From positions 682,001-746,000 of the forward strand of contig JADKDE010000002.1 of NCBI GenBank assembly GCA_016718505.1: a DNA stretch of 64,000 nt. The letters are read 5' to 3'. The position numbers and the translations under genes were made by a program. Within the stretch, counting starts at the first letter, position 1; every line of letters begins with the position of its first letter. The notes below the pieces were generated by a model. The model was not told the origin of the DNA and did not search any database. It saw only the letters and a list, made by a program, of their open reading frames with translations. Shown piece after piece: positions 36,288-45,044 of the stretch. The stretch is from Saprospiraceae bacterium (lineage in GTDB: Bacteria; Bacteroidota; Bacteroidia; Chitinophagales; Saprospiraceae).

Positions 36288-36400
36288 GGGCGCGTCCCTC
36301 GGCTTCGCCGACGGTCGAACTGTCCATGGGTTCACTTCGTTCCGTCTCACCTCGCCTTTTGGACGAGTCGAGACCAAGCCATTCCCATCTCTCGCGCGGC
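36288..36400 (+). repeat. Structured intergenic element, copy B
   Basis: Begins GGGCGCGTCCC and ends CTCTCGCGCGG; the ends can pair (GCGCG with CGCGC). Inside: hairpin TCGGC-TTC-GCCGA, the segment CACTTCGTTCCGTCTCA (also in copy C with small changes), and a long imperfect hairpin opening GTCTCACCTCG and closing CGAGTCGAGAC. It fills the gap between the MFS gene and tdk. Confidence 0.6.
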
Positions 36401-36434
36401 ACTGACCTACATGTATATGAGTCCAAGAAAATCT

Positions 36435-37088
36435 TTAGTTGAATGGTATTTCGACTTGCTTGGGATCGTCTTTGTGTGGAGTCCCATGTATGTGATTATC
36501 CAAAGGTGGAAAAGTCAATATATTGCCCATAGAATAGCATTTTCTACATCGTGGCTCGTATATGTCCTTAGCGCCCAGCACTACAGTCTCTGTTTCAGCA
36601 GAAAATCGGTAGGAGTGTGTTGCCAAATTGCCACAATGGGGGCAGATGGCATGTACCTTCGTGATATACTCCGCTACAGCCAGTAGCCCAGGTACAGGAC
36701 CGAATGGCATACCCCTGAAATCCATGTCCAAACCTGCGATGACAACCCTCTTTCCTCTAAGCGCCAGCTCCTGGCATACGGATATCAGATCCATATCAAA
36801 AAACTGGGCTTCGTCGATGCCAACTACTTGGATTTCATCATTCATCTTTAGCAGTTCCTTAGAATGTGGGATGGGAATGCCATCCATGGCATTCTCATTG
36901 TGGCTCACGATTTTGGTTTCGTGATATCGGGTGTCCTGCGAGGGCTTGTATAGTGCGACGGGCTGATTGGCGATCTTTGCCCGTTTAAGCCTTCTGATGA
37001 GCTCTTCTGTTTTACCAGAAAACATAGATCCACAGACCACTTCTACCCATCCACTTCTCTGACCTTTGAAAAAGGGTTCTAAGAACAT
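36435..37088 (-). CDS. tdk: Thymidine kinase
   Basis: 217 residues, type II thymidine kinase. Walker A GSMFSGKTEEL (20-30), the catalytic-base region GIDEAQFFD (about 92-100) and GLDMDFRGMPFGP are intact. Four zinc cysteines appear in two pairs (CPHC about 148-151, CRKC about 183-186). It phosphorylates thymidine and deoxyuridine in nucleotide salvage. Monocistronic, with structured element B downstream. Confidence 0.95.
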   Translation of the reverse strand: MFLEPFFKGQRSGWVEVVCGSMFSGKTEELIRRLKRAKIANQPVALYKPSQDTRYHETKIVSHNENAMDGIPIPHSKELLKMNDEIQVVGIDEAQFFDMDLISVCQELALRGKRVVIAGLDMDFRGMPFGPVPGLLAVAEYITKVHAICPHCGNLATHSYRFSAETETVVLGAKDIYEPRCRKCYSMGNILTFPPLDNHIHGTPHKDDPKQVEIPFN

Positions 37089-37135
37089 ACGGCTATTTTA
37101 TAATGAATTAAGTATTAAAAAAAATAATAATATAT

Positions 37136-37143
37136 TATCTTTG
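37136..37143 (+). promoter_or_regulatory. -7 element for the hypothetical gene at 37232
   Basis: TATCTTTG matches TAnnTTTG. A leader of about 80 bases would follow. No clear -33 TTG at the right distance. Confidence 0.4.
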
Positions 37144-37231
37144 TGCGTAAAATATAAGATATTTTAGGTCTTATACGTTTAAGATTCAAAATTAAGCAGA
37201 GTAATTTATATTTTATATAAAAAAATCATAT

Positions 37232-38161
37232 ATGTTGAAAAAAAATGTAATAGAAAGGCATATCGAAAAAATTTCCAAATTGGTTCAGACGCTGGATTGG
37301 TCCGATGGGTTGAATAGCTTAGACAAAGAAATATTGGCCGATCAGATAAAAGTACTTTATGCCGTTGTTTCTCATGGTTCTTTTGATATGCCTGACGCGT
37401 TGGACAAATTGCCAAGCAGCAAAGCCAGCGATTCTCATGGTCTAGCGTCCAGCAATGGTACAGCAAGCATTCCAGTAGCCTCTACCATCGAGACGGTATC
37501 GCATTTTGAGCCGGTTAAGGTCACCGAAGTCGTTTTCGAACCCAAAGTGACAGAGCCTATCATCCCTAGCTCTAATGGCGTTTCAATACCTACAGTAGTC
37601 GAGAGTCCAGTAGTAGAAGCCGTGGCGACAGTTGTAAGCACTGCACAAAGCAATGGACACAGTGTTGAGATTTTGGCAGAGACGCACGTTCAAGCTCCCG
37701 AAGCGAAGTTCGAGCCAGTTCAAGCTCCCGAGCCAAAGTTTGAGCCAGTCCACGCTCCCGAGCCGAAGTTCGAGCCAGTCCAAGCTCCCGAGCCGAAGTT
37801 TGAGCCGGTCCACGTATCCATGCCATCCACTCATACAGCTTCTAGCAATGGTTATGCAGAACTTTATGAGATACCGATGGGCAAGGAATTGGCCAGCCAT
37901 CTTAGCAATCTACCAGTAAAGGATCTCAACGATGCCTTGGGACTGAATGAGAAGGTTTTATTGATGAACGAATTGTTTGATGGGGTCAACGAGAAATTTT
38001 ACCACACTTTGGAAAAAATAAACCAAATGCCAGATTTTGATTCGGCCAAGCAATATCTCAATCAGGAGGTGGTTGGCGTTTATGGATGGTTGTCCTCAGA
38101 AAAAATAAGTCGCGCCAAACAGTTCATCAAATTGGTTAGAAGGAAATTTCCTAATAATTAA
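37232..38161 (+). CDS. Conserved Bacteroidota-type hypothetical protein with 10-residue repeats
   Basis: 309 residues, no signal peptide or membrane segment. The N-terminus (1-70) is a charged helical region, HIEKISKLVQTLDWSDGLNSLDKEILADQIKVLYAVV. The middle is Ser/Val/Pro-rich, low in complexity, and holds four 10-residue repeats VQAPEPKFEP (residues 153-192). The C-terminus (about 215-309) is a compact helical region with LNDALGLNEKVLLMNELFDGVNEKF and YLNQEVVGVYGWLSSEK; that pattern recurs in uncharacterised Bacteroidota proteins as I recall. It looks like two helical modules joined by a flexible linker. Neighbours tdk and era give no firm clue. Function unknown. Confidence 0.7.
   Translation: MLKKNVIERHIEKISKLVQTLDWSDGLNSLDKEILADQIKVLYAVVSHGSFDMPDALDKLPSSKASDSHGLASSNGTASIPVASTIETVSHFEPVKVTEVVFEPKVTEPIIPSSNGVSIPTVVESPVVEAVATVVSTAQSNGHSVEILAETHVQAPEAKFEPVQAPEPKFEPVHAPEPKFEPVQAPEPKFEPVHVSMPSTHTASSNGYAELYEIPMGKELASHLSNLPVKDLNDALGLNEKVLLMNELFDGVNEKFYHTLEKINQMPDFDSAKQYLNQEVVGVYGWLSSEKISRAKQFIKLVRRKFPNN
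37688..37807 (+). repeat. Four in-frame 30-bp tandem repeats
   Basis: Units start at 37688, 37718, 37748 and 37778, each near GTTCAAGCTCCCGAGCC and encoding (V)(Q/H)APEPKFEP. High identity with GC-rich codons unlike the flanking AT-rich sequence shows recent slippage expansion. A variable-length linker is expected between strains. Confidence 0.9.
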
Positions 38162-38187
38162 TCCTACCTTTGCGATAATTAGGCCAA

Positions 38188-38323
38188 GCGCGTCAAGGGT
38201 GGGAGTGATCACTCAGGGGCAGGTTAACTGACCATGTGTGAGTCTCATCGAAGTATCTGATGAGACCGAAACGAAGTGGAGTCACGGACGACCTGACAGT
38301 CACGAAGTGGCTGGGACGCCCCA
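38188..38323 (-). repeat. Structured intergenic element, copy C
   Basis: Read on the minus strand it begins GGGGCGTCCC and ends CCTTGACGCGC; ends pair as GCGTC with GACGC. Inside: CAC-TTC-GTG hairpin, the CCACTTCGTTTCGGTCTCA segment shared with copy B, strong hairpin GTCTCATC-9-GATGAGAC, and palindrome GAGTGATCACTC. Lies between the hypothetical gene and era, opposite in orientation to both. Confidence 0.65.
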
Positions 38324-38350
38324 CAATCAAAAATATTTCAATAAAAAATT

Positions 38351-39250
38351 ATGCATAAAAGCGGGTTCGTCAATATCATAGGAAAGCCAAACGTAGGGAA
38401 ATCTACTTTGATGAATGTGCTGGTGGGAGAGCGGATGAGTATCATCACGCATAAGCCTCAGACGACGCGTCACAGGATTCTAGGGATTGTTAATGACGAC
38501 GATTATCAGATTATTTTTAGCGATTCGCCTGGGATCATTGAGAAGTCCAGCTATAAGATGCAAGAGAAGATGAATCGATTCGCTTATTCGTCATTCGAGG
38601 ACGCCGATATCATCCTGTACATGGTGGATGTTGTGGATATGACGCCGCCCGACGAAAAATTGCTCCTGAGATTGAATGGGCAAAAAGTACCCGTTTTCTT
38701 GTTGTTGAATAAAGTGGATAAAATCGAGGCAGAAGAACTTGAATCCATCCAACTCAAATGGCGAGAGACCTTGCCTACAGCGACGATATATCCGATTTCT
38801 GCTAGGGATAAATCAGGACTTGACGGGTTGATTCCTGATATTTTGGTGCATTTGCCAGAGGGGCCAGAGTATTTTCCAAAAGATCAATTCACGGACCGTC
38901 CGATGCGATTTTTTGTGAGTGAAATCATCAGAGAGAAGATCCTGCTGCTGTACCGCCAGGAGATACCATACAGCTGCGAAGTCGTAGTGGAGAGCTACCA
39001 AGAGCCAGATCCAGCGCAAAAATCCAAATTCACACGCATAGAGGCCATCATCTATGTGGCTAGAAAATCACAAAAGAATATCATGATCGGTCATAGGGGA
39101 GAGGCGATCACAGAATTGGGGAAACAATCGCGATTGGCAATCGAAAAATTCATAGAATGTCCAGTATTTCTCCAATTGTTCATCAAAGTCAAAGAAGACT
39201 GGCGAGATGACGAAAGGGCGCTGAAGAATTTTGGCTATCAGGCGGATTAA
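38351..39250 (+). CDS. era: GTPase Era
   Basis: 299 residues. G1 is GKPNVGKST (11-19), G2 lies in the PQTTRHRI segment, G3 is DSPG, G4 NKVD and G5 SARD. The C-terminal KH domain (about 200-290) contains IGHRGEAITELGKQSR with the GxxG RNA-binding loop. It binds 16S rRNA and helps mature the 30S ribosomal subunit; essential in most bacteria. Its stop overlaps the end of the convergent kbl gene by 4 bp, so no separate terminator space exists. Confidence 0.96.
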   Translation: MHKSGFVNIIGKPNVGKSTLMNVLVGERMSIITHKPQTTRHRILGIVNDDDYQIIFSDSPGIIEKSSYKMQEKMNRFAYSSFEDADIILYMVDVVDMTPPDEKLLLRLNGQKVPVFLLLNKVDKIEAEELESIQLKWRETLPTATIYPISARDKSGLDGLIPDILVHLPEGPEYFPKDQFTDRPMRFFVSEIIREKILLLYRQEIPYSCEVVVESYQEPDPAQKSKFTRIEAIIYVARKSQKNIMIGHRGEAITELGKQSRLAIEKFIECPVFLQLFIKVKEDWRDDERALKNFGYQAD

Positions 39251-40434
39251 GCCAGTACACCGAGATTTTTTCCCACATTGGTGAATGCTTGGATGGCTTT
39301 GTCCAAGTCTTCTATGTTGTGTCCTGCTGATATTTGAACTCTTATCCGCGCTTTTCCTTTGGGGACCACGGGAAAAAAGAAACCAATAACATAAATGCCT
39401 TCATCCAACAAATCTGCTGCAAATTGCTGTGCCAAAGGTGCTTCATACAGCATGATGGGTACTATTGGGTGCTCACCTGGTATGATGTCAAAACCAGCTT
39501 CGGTCATTTTCTCTCTGAAATAGGCGGTATTTGCAGCCAATTTGTCCCGAAGTTGGGTGGAGGATGTCAAGATATCAAGCACCTTTAGAGATCCGCCTAC
39601 GATCGATGGCGCGAGGGTATTGCTGAATAGATAAGGCCTAGATTTTTGGCGAAGGAGTTCGACGATTTCTTTTTTTGCAGCGGTAAAGCCTCCAGATGCA
39701 CCCCCAAGGGCTTTTCCGAAAGTCCCTGTGATGATGTCGATACGTCCAAGAACGCCACGGTATTCGTGAGATCCTCTACCATTATGCCCTAAAAAACCCG
39801 TAGAATGGCACTCGTCAATCATAACCATCGCTTGGAACTCATCTGCTAAGTCGCATATTTTGTCCAGTTGGGCAATAGTGCCATCCATCGAAAATGAGCC
39901 ATCGGTAACTATGATTTTACGGCGACAGTCTTTGGCTTCTAGGAGTCTTTGCTTGAGATCATCCATGTCATTGTGCTTGTACCGATATCTTTGAGCCTTG
40001 CACAGCCTTACGCCATCTATGATGGATGCATGGTTTAATTCATCAGAGATGATGGCGTCATCCTCTCCGAACAAAGGTTCGAAGACACCGCCATTGGCGT
40101 CAAAAGCAGCGGCATAAAGGATGGCGTCTTCCTGACCTACGAACTCGGCGATTTTGGCCTCCAAAGCTTTGTGAATGTCCTGAGTCCCACAAATGAATCT
40201 AACCGAAGACATTCCGTACCCATGGGTGTCTATGGTATCTTTGGCGGCATTTATCACATCGGGATGAGAGGATAGCCCTAGATAATTATTGGCACAAAAA
40301 TTAAGTACTTCGTGGCCATTGGCGATGATATGGGCACTTTGCGGAGACTGAATGATTCTTTCTCTTTTGAATAAACCAGCGCTGCCTAATTCGTCCAATT
40401 CTGCTTGTATGGTTAGGTGTATATTTGGGTGCAT
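39247..40434 (-). CDS. kbl: Glycine C-acetyltransferase (2-amino-3-ketobutyrate CoA ligase)
   Basis: 395 residues, alpha-oxoamine synthase family of PLP enzymes. NFCANNYLGLSSHPDV, the DELNHASIIDGVRL motif and DECHSTGFLGHNGRG are the cofactor elements; the Schiff-base lysine lies in ITGTFGKALGGASGG. It joins glycine and acetyl-CoA to 2-amino-3-ketobutyrate, or runs in reverse in threonine breakdown. Serine palmitoyltransferase-like relatives are alternatives, but the sequence reads as Kbl throughout. A TACATTTG -7 motif is at 40461-40454. Converges on era. Confidence 0.93.
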   Translation of the reverse strand: MHPNIHLTIQAELDELGSAGLFKRERIIQSPQSAHIIANGHEVLNFCANNYLGLSSHPDVINAAKDTIDTHGYGMSSVRFICGTQDIHKALEAKIAEFVGQEDAILYAAAFDANGGVFEPLFGEDDAIISDELNHASIIDGVRLCKAQRYRYKHNDMDDLKQRLLEAKDCRRKIIVTDGSFSMDGTIAQLDKICDLADEFQAMVMIDECHSTGFLGHNGRGSHEYRGVLGRIDIITGTFGKALGGASGGFTAAKKEIVELLRQKSRPYLFSNTLAPSIVGGSLKVLDILTSSTQLRDKLAANTAYFREKMTEAGFDIIPGEHPIVPIMLYEAPLAQQFAADLLDEGIYVIGFFFPVVPKGKARIRVQISAGHNIEDLDKAIQAFTNVGKNLGVLA

Positions 40435-40453
40435 AAACTTATTTTTTTATGGA

Positions 40454-40588
40454 CAAATGTAAATAAATAAAATTTTATCTCCTAAAAAATGGTGGGGAGG
40501 CTTGGCTAACAACATTAATTTTTTAACGGTTAATACGGTCATTTTATCTAAAAAATAGGTCATGCTGGCTCAAAATCTCTTACTTTTG
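40454..40588. promoter_or_regulatory. Divergent promoters of kbl and the ABC permease gene
   Basis: Minus strand TACATTTG at 40461-40454, 20 bp before the kbl ATG. Plus strand TACTTTTG at 40581-40588, 22 bp before the permease ATG at 40610. The permease also has an unusually good Shine-Dalgarno (AAGGAG at 40597-40602). Confidence 0.5.
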
Positions 40589-40609
40589 TTTTATCGAAGG
40601 AGCTGGAAT

Positions 40610-41863
40610 ATGTATCGTATATTAAAAATTATCAAGGAGAGTTATTTGCAGGCATTTCAACAATTGCTTGGCAATAAACTGCGCAGTTTTTTATCCTTGC
40701 TAGGGATTACGATTGGTATATTTTGTATCATCAGCGTTCAATCTGCCGTGGATTCATTGGCAGACAATATCAAGAAGAGTTTTGAAAAACTTGGTAACGA
40801 TGTTATCTATGTCGATAGGCAACCTTGGACTGAAAATCCCGATGAGAGTTATTTCAAGTACATAAAAAGGCCGAAGATGTCTTACGAGGATTTCAAGGCC
40901 GTATCTGAAAAATCAAAACTTGCGGAGATGTCGTCTTTTTCTTTGTTTATAGGAGGCAAGACAGTAAAATACCTTTCGAATAGCATCGAAAGGGCTTTTG
41001 TATTCGGGGCGTCGGCTCAGTATGCAGAAATGTATAAAATGCAGTTCGATGAGGGTCGATTTTTTTCCAACGAAGAGTCCAAAAAGGGCGTGGACAAGTG
41101 CATCATAGGCAATTCCATAGCTGCGGAATTGTTTCCCAATGTGGATCCTGTAGGCAAAGATATAAAAGTATTAGGGCGAAAATTGAATATCATTGGCGTT
41201 ATCGAGAAGTCTGGAAAAGATCTCGTAAATCCCTTGAATTATGACAAATGTGTCATTATTTCCTTTAATCTGGCGAGGAAAATGGTAAATACCAAAAGCA
41301 ATGGACCATTTGGAACCAGTCTTGCTATAAAAGCCAAGAACGGTGTGACCTTGGATCAATTGTCCGACGAAGTAACGGGGATTATACGCAATAGCAGAGG
41401 ACTACGGCCGATGGATTCTAATAATTTTGCCGTCAACGAACTTTCATCCCTGACAACGATACTCAATTCATTTTTTGATGTACTAAATCTAGCTGGTTTT
41501 GTGATTGGACTATTCGCTATTTTGGTGGGTATGTTTTCTGTGGCGAATATCATGTTTGTATCTGTAAAAGAAAGAACTAGCATAATCGGCATCAAAAAAG
41601 CCATTGGTGCAAGACAGTGGATTATATTGCTTGAATTTTTGATTGAAGCAATAGTACTTTGTTTGATTGGAGGATTAATTGGATTAATCTTGGTTTATTC
41701 AACCATGAAAATCCTGACCAGTGTCCTCGAATTCGAGATGTTCTTATCTTTCAACAATATGTTGATTGGTGTCGGTCTATCGGTGGTAATAGGTATTCTT
41801 GCAGGGCTTTTACCAGCGTGGCAAGCAGCGCGGATGGATCCAGTAGTAGCGATGCGGGGTTGA
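40610..41863 (+). CDS. MacB/FtsX-like ABC transporter permease
   Basis: 417 residues from the ATG at 40610, preceded by AAGGAG; an earlier in-frame ATG at 40562 precedes the -7 element and is unlikely. TM helix 1 (about 20-42, LGNKLRSFLSLLGITIGIFCIISVQSAVD is the MacB-type start), periplasmic domain to about 280, then three helices ending in GLLPAWQAARMDPVVAMRG. The FtsX loop VKERTSIIGIKKAIGA is intact. No ATPase gene adjoins it, so the ATP-binding partner must be elsewhere. Export or lipoprotein-related role inferred. Confidence 0.88.
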   Translation: MYRILKIIKESYLQAFQQLLGNKLRSFLSLLGITIGIFCIISVQSAVDSLADNIKKSFEKLGNDVIYVDRQPWTENPDESYFKYIKRPKMSYEDFKAVSEKSKLAEMSSFSLFIGGKTVKYLSNSIERAFVFGASAQYAEMYKMQFDEGRFFSNEESKKGVDKCIIGNSIAAELFPNVDPVGKDIKVLGRKLNIIGVIEKSGKDLVNPLNYDKCVIISFNLARKMVNTKSNGPFGTSLAIKAKNGVTLDQLSDEVTGIIRNSRGLRPMDSNNFAVNELSSLTTILNSFFDVLNLAGFVIGLFAILVGMFSVANIMFVSVKERTSIIGIKKAIGARQWIILLEFLIEAIVLCLIGGLIGLILVYSTMKILTSVLEFEMFLSFNNMLIGVGLSVVIGILAGLLPAWQAARMDPVVAMRG

Positions 41864-42550
41864 TTATTTTATAAAAAGCTTATCATTGACAAACAAAATA
41901 TTTCCTTGTGAGATATAAAAATCTGCTTGGGGAAACTGAGATTTGAAAACGTGCTGATAATAATTTTCGGCTTTGGACTTGTCATCTTGATTTAGATATA
42001 GCCAATTGAATATGACCAATGCGTTGGGATTCATCAATTCTTTTATTTGTTCTAAAAACGCAGTCTCACGAGCCTCTTCTGGGATTTGATCATCGTGGAA
42101 TATATCAATGCAAATTAGGTCAAAACTATCCATGCAGTAATAGATGTATTCCAGGGCGTCAGCGTGGATCACTTGGACAGAGCTCGCAAGGTAAGGCAGT
42201 GTCATTTCGCTGCAAAGCTGGATGATGGCTTCATCGTATTCTATGGCGGTATAGTAGAAGTTTTTGTTTTCCACCTTTTCTAGGATGAAAGGAATGCTCC
42301 CTAGCCCCATGCCTAGGATCAAAGCATTGTCCCCTTGGACATTTTCCCATTGTATTCTTTTAAATAAATTGCCAAAATTGTCATAGAGATCATCGAAAGA
42401 ATAGATAGCATTGGGAGTCGATAGTTGCAATCTACCTTTATCTACGAATATATCTACATTGTCATGTTTGCTTGAAGCCAAAGATTGGACGTGTTGTGGA
42501 CTTATGAAACTCAGCCATTTTTTAAGAAATGGAATTCTGCTTTTTGTCAT
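41864..42550 (-). CDS. Spermidine-synthase-like methyltransferase-fold protein
   Basis: 228 residues. The Rossmann fold has motif I ALILGMGLGSIPFILEK and the acidic loop AIEYDEAII. DLICIDIFHDDQIPEEA replaces the usual polyamine-binding DxSDP-like motif, so true aminopropyltransferase activity is doubtful. Proteins of this type are common in Bacteroidota and unassigned. The gene's 3' end abuts the convergent ABC permease with no spacer. Confidence 0.75.
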   Translation of the reverse strand: MTKSRIPFLKKWLSFISPQHVQSLASSKHDNVDIFVDKGRLQLSTPNAIYSFDDLYDNFGNLFKRIQWENVQGDNALILGMGLGSIPFILEKVENKNFYYTAIEYDEAIIQLCSEMTLPYLASSVQVIHADALEYIYYCMDSFDLICIDIFHDDQIPEEARETAFLEQIKELMNPNALVIFNWLYLNQDDKSKAENYYQHVFKSQFPQADFYISQGNILFVNDKLFIK

Positions 42551-42651
42551 TTTTTTTTAAAAAATTCTATCAAAAGTAATCAAAATAAGTTTAGTATCGG
42601 GAGTATTTGGAACCTTAAAAATATCTTGTCGGGATTTTGGATGAAATATTT

Positions 42652-42659
42652 TAACTTTG
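42652..42659 (+). promoter_or_regulatory. -7 element of the SET-domain gene
   Basis: TAACTTTG matches TAnnTTTG. The ATG at 42666 is only 6 bases past it, where transcription itself should begin, so the mRNA may be leaderless. TTG at 42626-42628 is a possible -33 but is slightly far. Confidence 0.5.
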
Positions 42660-42665
42660 TGTCTG

Positions 42666-43052
42666 ATGGAATTAAAGCCAAAATTGATAGTAATGCCCAG
42701 CGAAAGGGGAGGAAGAGGAGTGTTTACAACCATTGCTTTGGAAAAATCTTCCATCGTCGAAGTATGTCCCGTCATAGTCATTCCTCCAGCTGATGTACCA
42801 AAGATTCATGAGACCATTCTGCATGATTTTTATTTTCTTTGGGGTGATGATGAAAAATCAGCTGTCATAGCTTTGGGTTTCGGTTCGCTGTACAATCACG
42901 CTATTTATCCCAATTTGGACTATGAAATGGACTTTGAATTGAATACCATTTCGTTTGTAGCCATTCAAGATATAGATGCATGGACAGAACTCACGATAAA
43001 TTACAACGGCAAATCTGGTGATAGCCAAGAGGTTTGGTTCAAAATAAATTAA
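42666..43052 (+). CDS. SET domain protein (putative protein-lysine methyltransferase)
   Basis: 128 residues from the ATG at 42666; a TTG 9 bp upstream is part of the -7 motif and was rejected. RGGRGVFTTIALEKSSIVEVCP is the SET-N start, GFGSLYNHAIYPNLDY contains the NHxxxPN core, and ELTINYNG is the YxG-type end. These bind SAM and the target lysine. Small stand-alone SET proteins occur widely in bacteria with unknown targets. Its stop directly touches the ATG of the glycosyltransferase gene, so the two are translated together. Confidence 0.85.
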   Translation: MELKPKLIVMPSERGGRGVFTTIALEKSSIVEVCPVIVIPPADVPKIHETILHDFYFLWGDDEKSAVIALGFGSLYNHAIYPNLDYEMDFELNTISFVAIQDIDAWTELTINYNGKSGDSQEVWFKIN

Positions 43053-44036
43053 ATGAAAATACTGATCATACGCTTTAGTTCTATTGGAGACATTGTGCTG
43101 ACAACACCCGTCATGCGATGCCTAAAAAATCAACTGGGAGCGACCGTTCATTATTTAACTAAAAAACAAAATAAATCACTTGTAGAGCATAATCCAAACA
43201 TTGATAAAATCCATGTTTTAGAGGATTCTGGATTGCTGCAATTAATAGAAATACTTAGGCAGGAAAAGTACGACCACATCATCGATTTGCACCACAACAT
43301 TAGGACGGCTCTTATCAAATTTTGTCTTTTTCGCCCTAGCCATACCTTTGCAAAATTAAATTTTCAAAAGTGGCTAATGGTCAATTTTAAAAAAGGAGGA
43401 CCCTGTCAGCATATCGTCGATAGATACCTTGAGACTTGTAGTCATTTAGGCGTCAAAAATGATGGCAAAGGCTTGGATTTCTTTTGGGACAAAACAAAAG
43501 AAAGATACTTTAATCAGCAATTGGATAACCTTTGCCTTGTACCATTTAATTATACCGTCCTAGCCATTGGTGCAGCTCATTTTACGAAAAGAATTCCCCT
43601 AGTAAAATTGAAAGAATTGGTAACCGTTTTGTCTGGGAAAATATTGATCATAGGAGGAAAAGATGAACTTTCCATCGCCAATGAATTGATGGAACTCAAA
43701 AACCCTAACCTCATATCAGGTGTTGGTAAATTGAGTTTGGATGGATCGGCATTCGTTATATCTAAAGCCTCAAAAGTTGTGTCTCCTGATACGGGTATGA
43801 TGCATATTGCTGCGGCCTTTCAAAAGCCAATCATCAGCGTTTGGGGTAGTACTGTTCCTGAATTTGGTATGACACCCTATTATGCTACTAAAACAGAGAA
43901 AAAGAATTCTGTAGTCGAAGTCCAAGGACTTTCGTGTCGCCCTTGTTCAAAAATAGGATTTTCTAGTTGTCCCAAAGGACATTTTAAGTGTATGAATGAC
44001 ATTGATTTTCAAGCCTTTTTCTCCCAAACTAATTGA
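43053..44036 (+). CDS. Glycosyltransferase family 9 (heptosyltransferase-like)
   Basis: 327 residues, GT-B fold. MKILIIRFSSIGDIVLTTPVMRCLK is the signature N-terminus; AAHFTKRIPLVKLKELV and SPDTGMMHIAAAFQKPIISVWGST form the sugar-nucleotide binding part. GT9 enzymes add heptose or related sugars to the lipopolysaccharide core. Cytoplasmic face of the inner membrane. First cotranslated after the SET gene (0 bp), followed 7 bp later by yidD. Confidence 0.92.
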   Translation: MKILIIRFSSIGDIVLTTPVMRCLKNQLGATVHYLTKKQNKSLVEHNPNIDKIHVLEDSGLLQLIEILRQEKYDHIIDLHHNIRTALIKFCLFRPSHTFAKLNFQKWLMVNFKKGGPCQHIVDRYLETCSHLGVKNDGKGLDFFWDKTKERYFNQQLDNLCLVPFNYTVLAIGAAHFTKRIPLVKLKELVTVLSGKILIIGGKDELSIANELMELKNPNLISGVGKLSLDGSAFVISKASKVVSPDTGMMHIAAAFQKPIISVWGSTVPEFGMTPYYATKTEKKNSVVEVQGLSCRPCSKIGFSSCPKGHFKCMNDIDFQAFFSQTN

Positions 44037-44043
44037 ATAATCT

Positions 44044-44271
44044 ATGAAAACGATCTTAATTCTAGTTCTGAGATTTTATCAAGTGGCTATTTCACCACTC
44101 AAACCGCCATCGTGTAGATTTCAGCCTACATGTTCTAGTTATATGATTCAAGCGATAAGAGAGTGGGGGGCGATCAAAGGTACCTATCTTGGAATCAAAA
44201 GGATATGTCGCTGTCATCCTTGGGGTGGGCATGGTTATGATCCCATACCAACTAAAAAAGTAAATCCATGA
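44044..44271 (+). CDS. yidD: Membrane protein insertion efficiency factor YidD
   Basis: 75 residues. LRFYQVAISPLKPPSCRFQPTCSSYMIQAI and CRCHPWGGHGYDPIP are the invariant cysteine-rich motifs of YidD. It assists YidC in membrane protein insertion. Usually near rnpA-yidC; here it sits in an operon with GT9 and an HD protein. Its stop overlaps the next start (ATGA), so translation is coupled. Confidence 0.95.
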   Translation: MKTILILVLRFYQVAISPLKPPSCRFQPTCSSYMIQAIREWGAIKGTYLGIKRICRCHPWGGHGYDPIPTKKVNP

Positions 44272-44915
44272 GCATCATCGATAATTGTATAGAATTTGTG
44301 AAAGAAAAGCTTCAAAATGCAGAAGCTGGACATGATTGGAACCATATTTATAGGGTTTGGCAATTGTCCAAAATTATCTCAGAAGGGGAGGACGTAGATA
44401 TTGAAATAGTGGAATTAAGTGCGCTGTTACACGACATTGCCGATGCAAAATTTCACCAAGGAGATGAAGAGATTGGGCCTAAAATTGCCGTAGAATATTT
44501 GACAATGCAGGGATTAGCCCCAAAAAAAATAGACCATATATACTCCATCATGCGCTTTATGTCCTTCAAGGGAGGACACAACGAAGGAAAATTTTATAGC
44601 AAAGAGTTCGCCATTGTGCAAGATGCAGATAGGCTAGACGCTTTGGGTGCAATCGGGATTGCTAGAACCTTTAATTTTGGTGGCTTCAAAAATAATCCAA
44701 TGTTTGACCCACAGATAGAGCCAATACTTCAGCAAAATGTCGAAGAATACAAGAAAAATAAAGGCACGACCATCAATCATTTTTATGAAAAATTGTTCCT
44801 TTTAAAAGATAAAATGAATACTGAAAAAGCTAAATTAATAGCTAAAGAAAGGCACGATTATATGCTGGAATTTGTCGAAAGATTTAAATCCGAATGGTTC
44901 GTGAATCAGGATTAA
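44268..44915 (+). CDS. HD domain phosphohydrolase (YedJ/YpgQ-like)
   Basis: 215 residues. AGHDWNHIYRVW holds the first metal His, and LSALLHDIADAKF the HD pair; DADRLDALGAIGIARTF is the late Asp motif. This matches the YedJ/YpgQ HD hydrolases, which act on nucleotides or related phosphates. Substrate not determined by sequence. Last gene of the SET-GT9-YidD-HD run. Confidence 0.9.
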   Translation: MSIIDNCIEFVKEKLQNAEAGHDWNHIYRVWQLSKIISEGEDVDIEIVELSALLHDIADAKFHQGDEEIGPKIAVEYLTMQGLAPKKIDHIYSIMRFMSFKGGHNEGKFYSKEFAIVQDADRLDALGAIGIARTFNFGGFKNNPMFDPQIEPILQQNVEEYKKNKGTTINHFYEKLFLLKDKMNTEKAKLIAKERHDYMLEFVERFKSEWFVNQD

Positions 44916-45007
44916 GTTTGCCTTTGGCTGACATTAATAGATATCTTAAAGTAAATTGTGTTAAAATTAAAAATTTTCTAATATATTATCGAAAAATATT
45001 GGATATT

Positions 45008-45015
45008 TACATTTG
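45008..45015 (+). promoter_or_regulatory. -7 element of the S8 protease gene
   Basis: TACATTTG matches TAnnTTTG, 29 bp before the ATG at 45045. No clear -33 TTG. Confidence 0.45.
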
Positions 45016-45044
45016 CAATTATTCTAAAATTTAACTTGATTTAC

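Noticed and set aside
37688..37807. 30-bp direct repeats as a possible CRISPR
   Set aside because: Units are contiguous with no spacers and encode an in-frame PAPEPKFEP-like linker.
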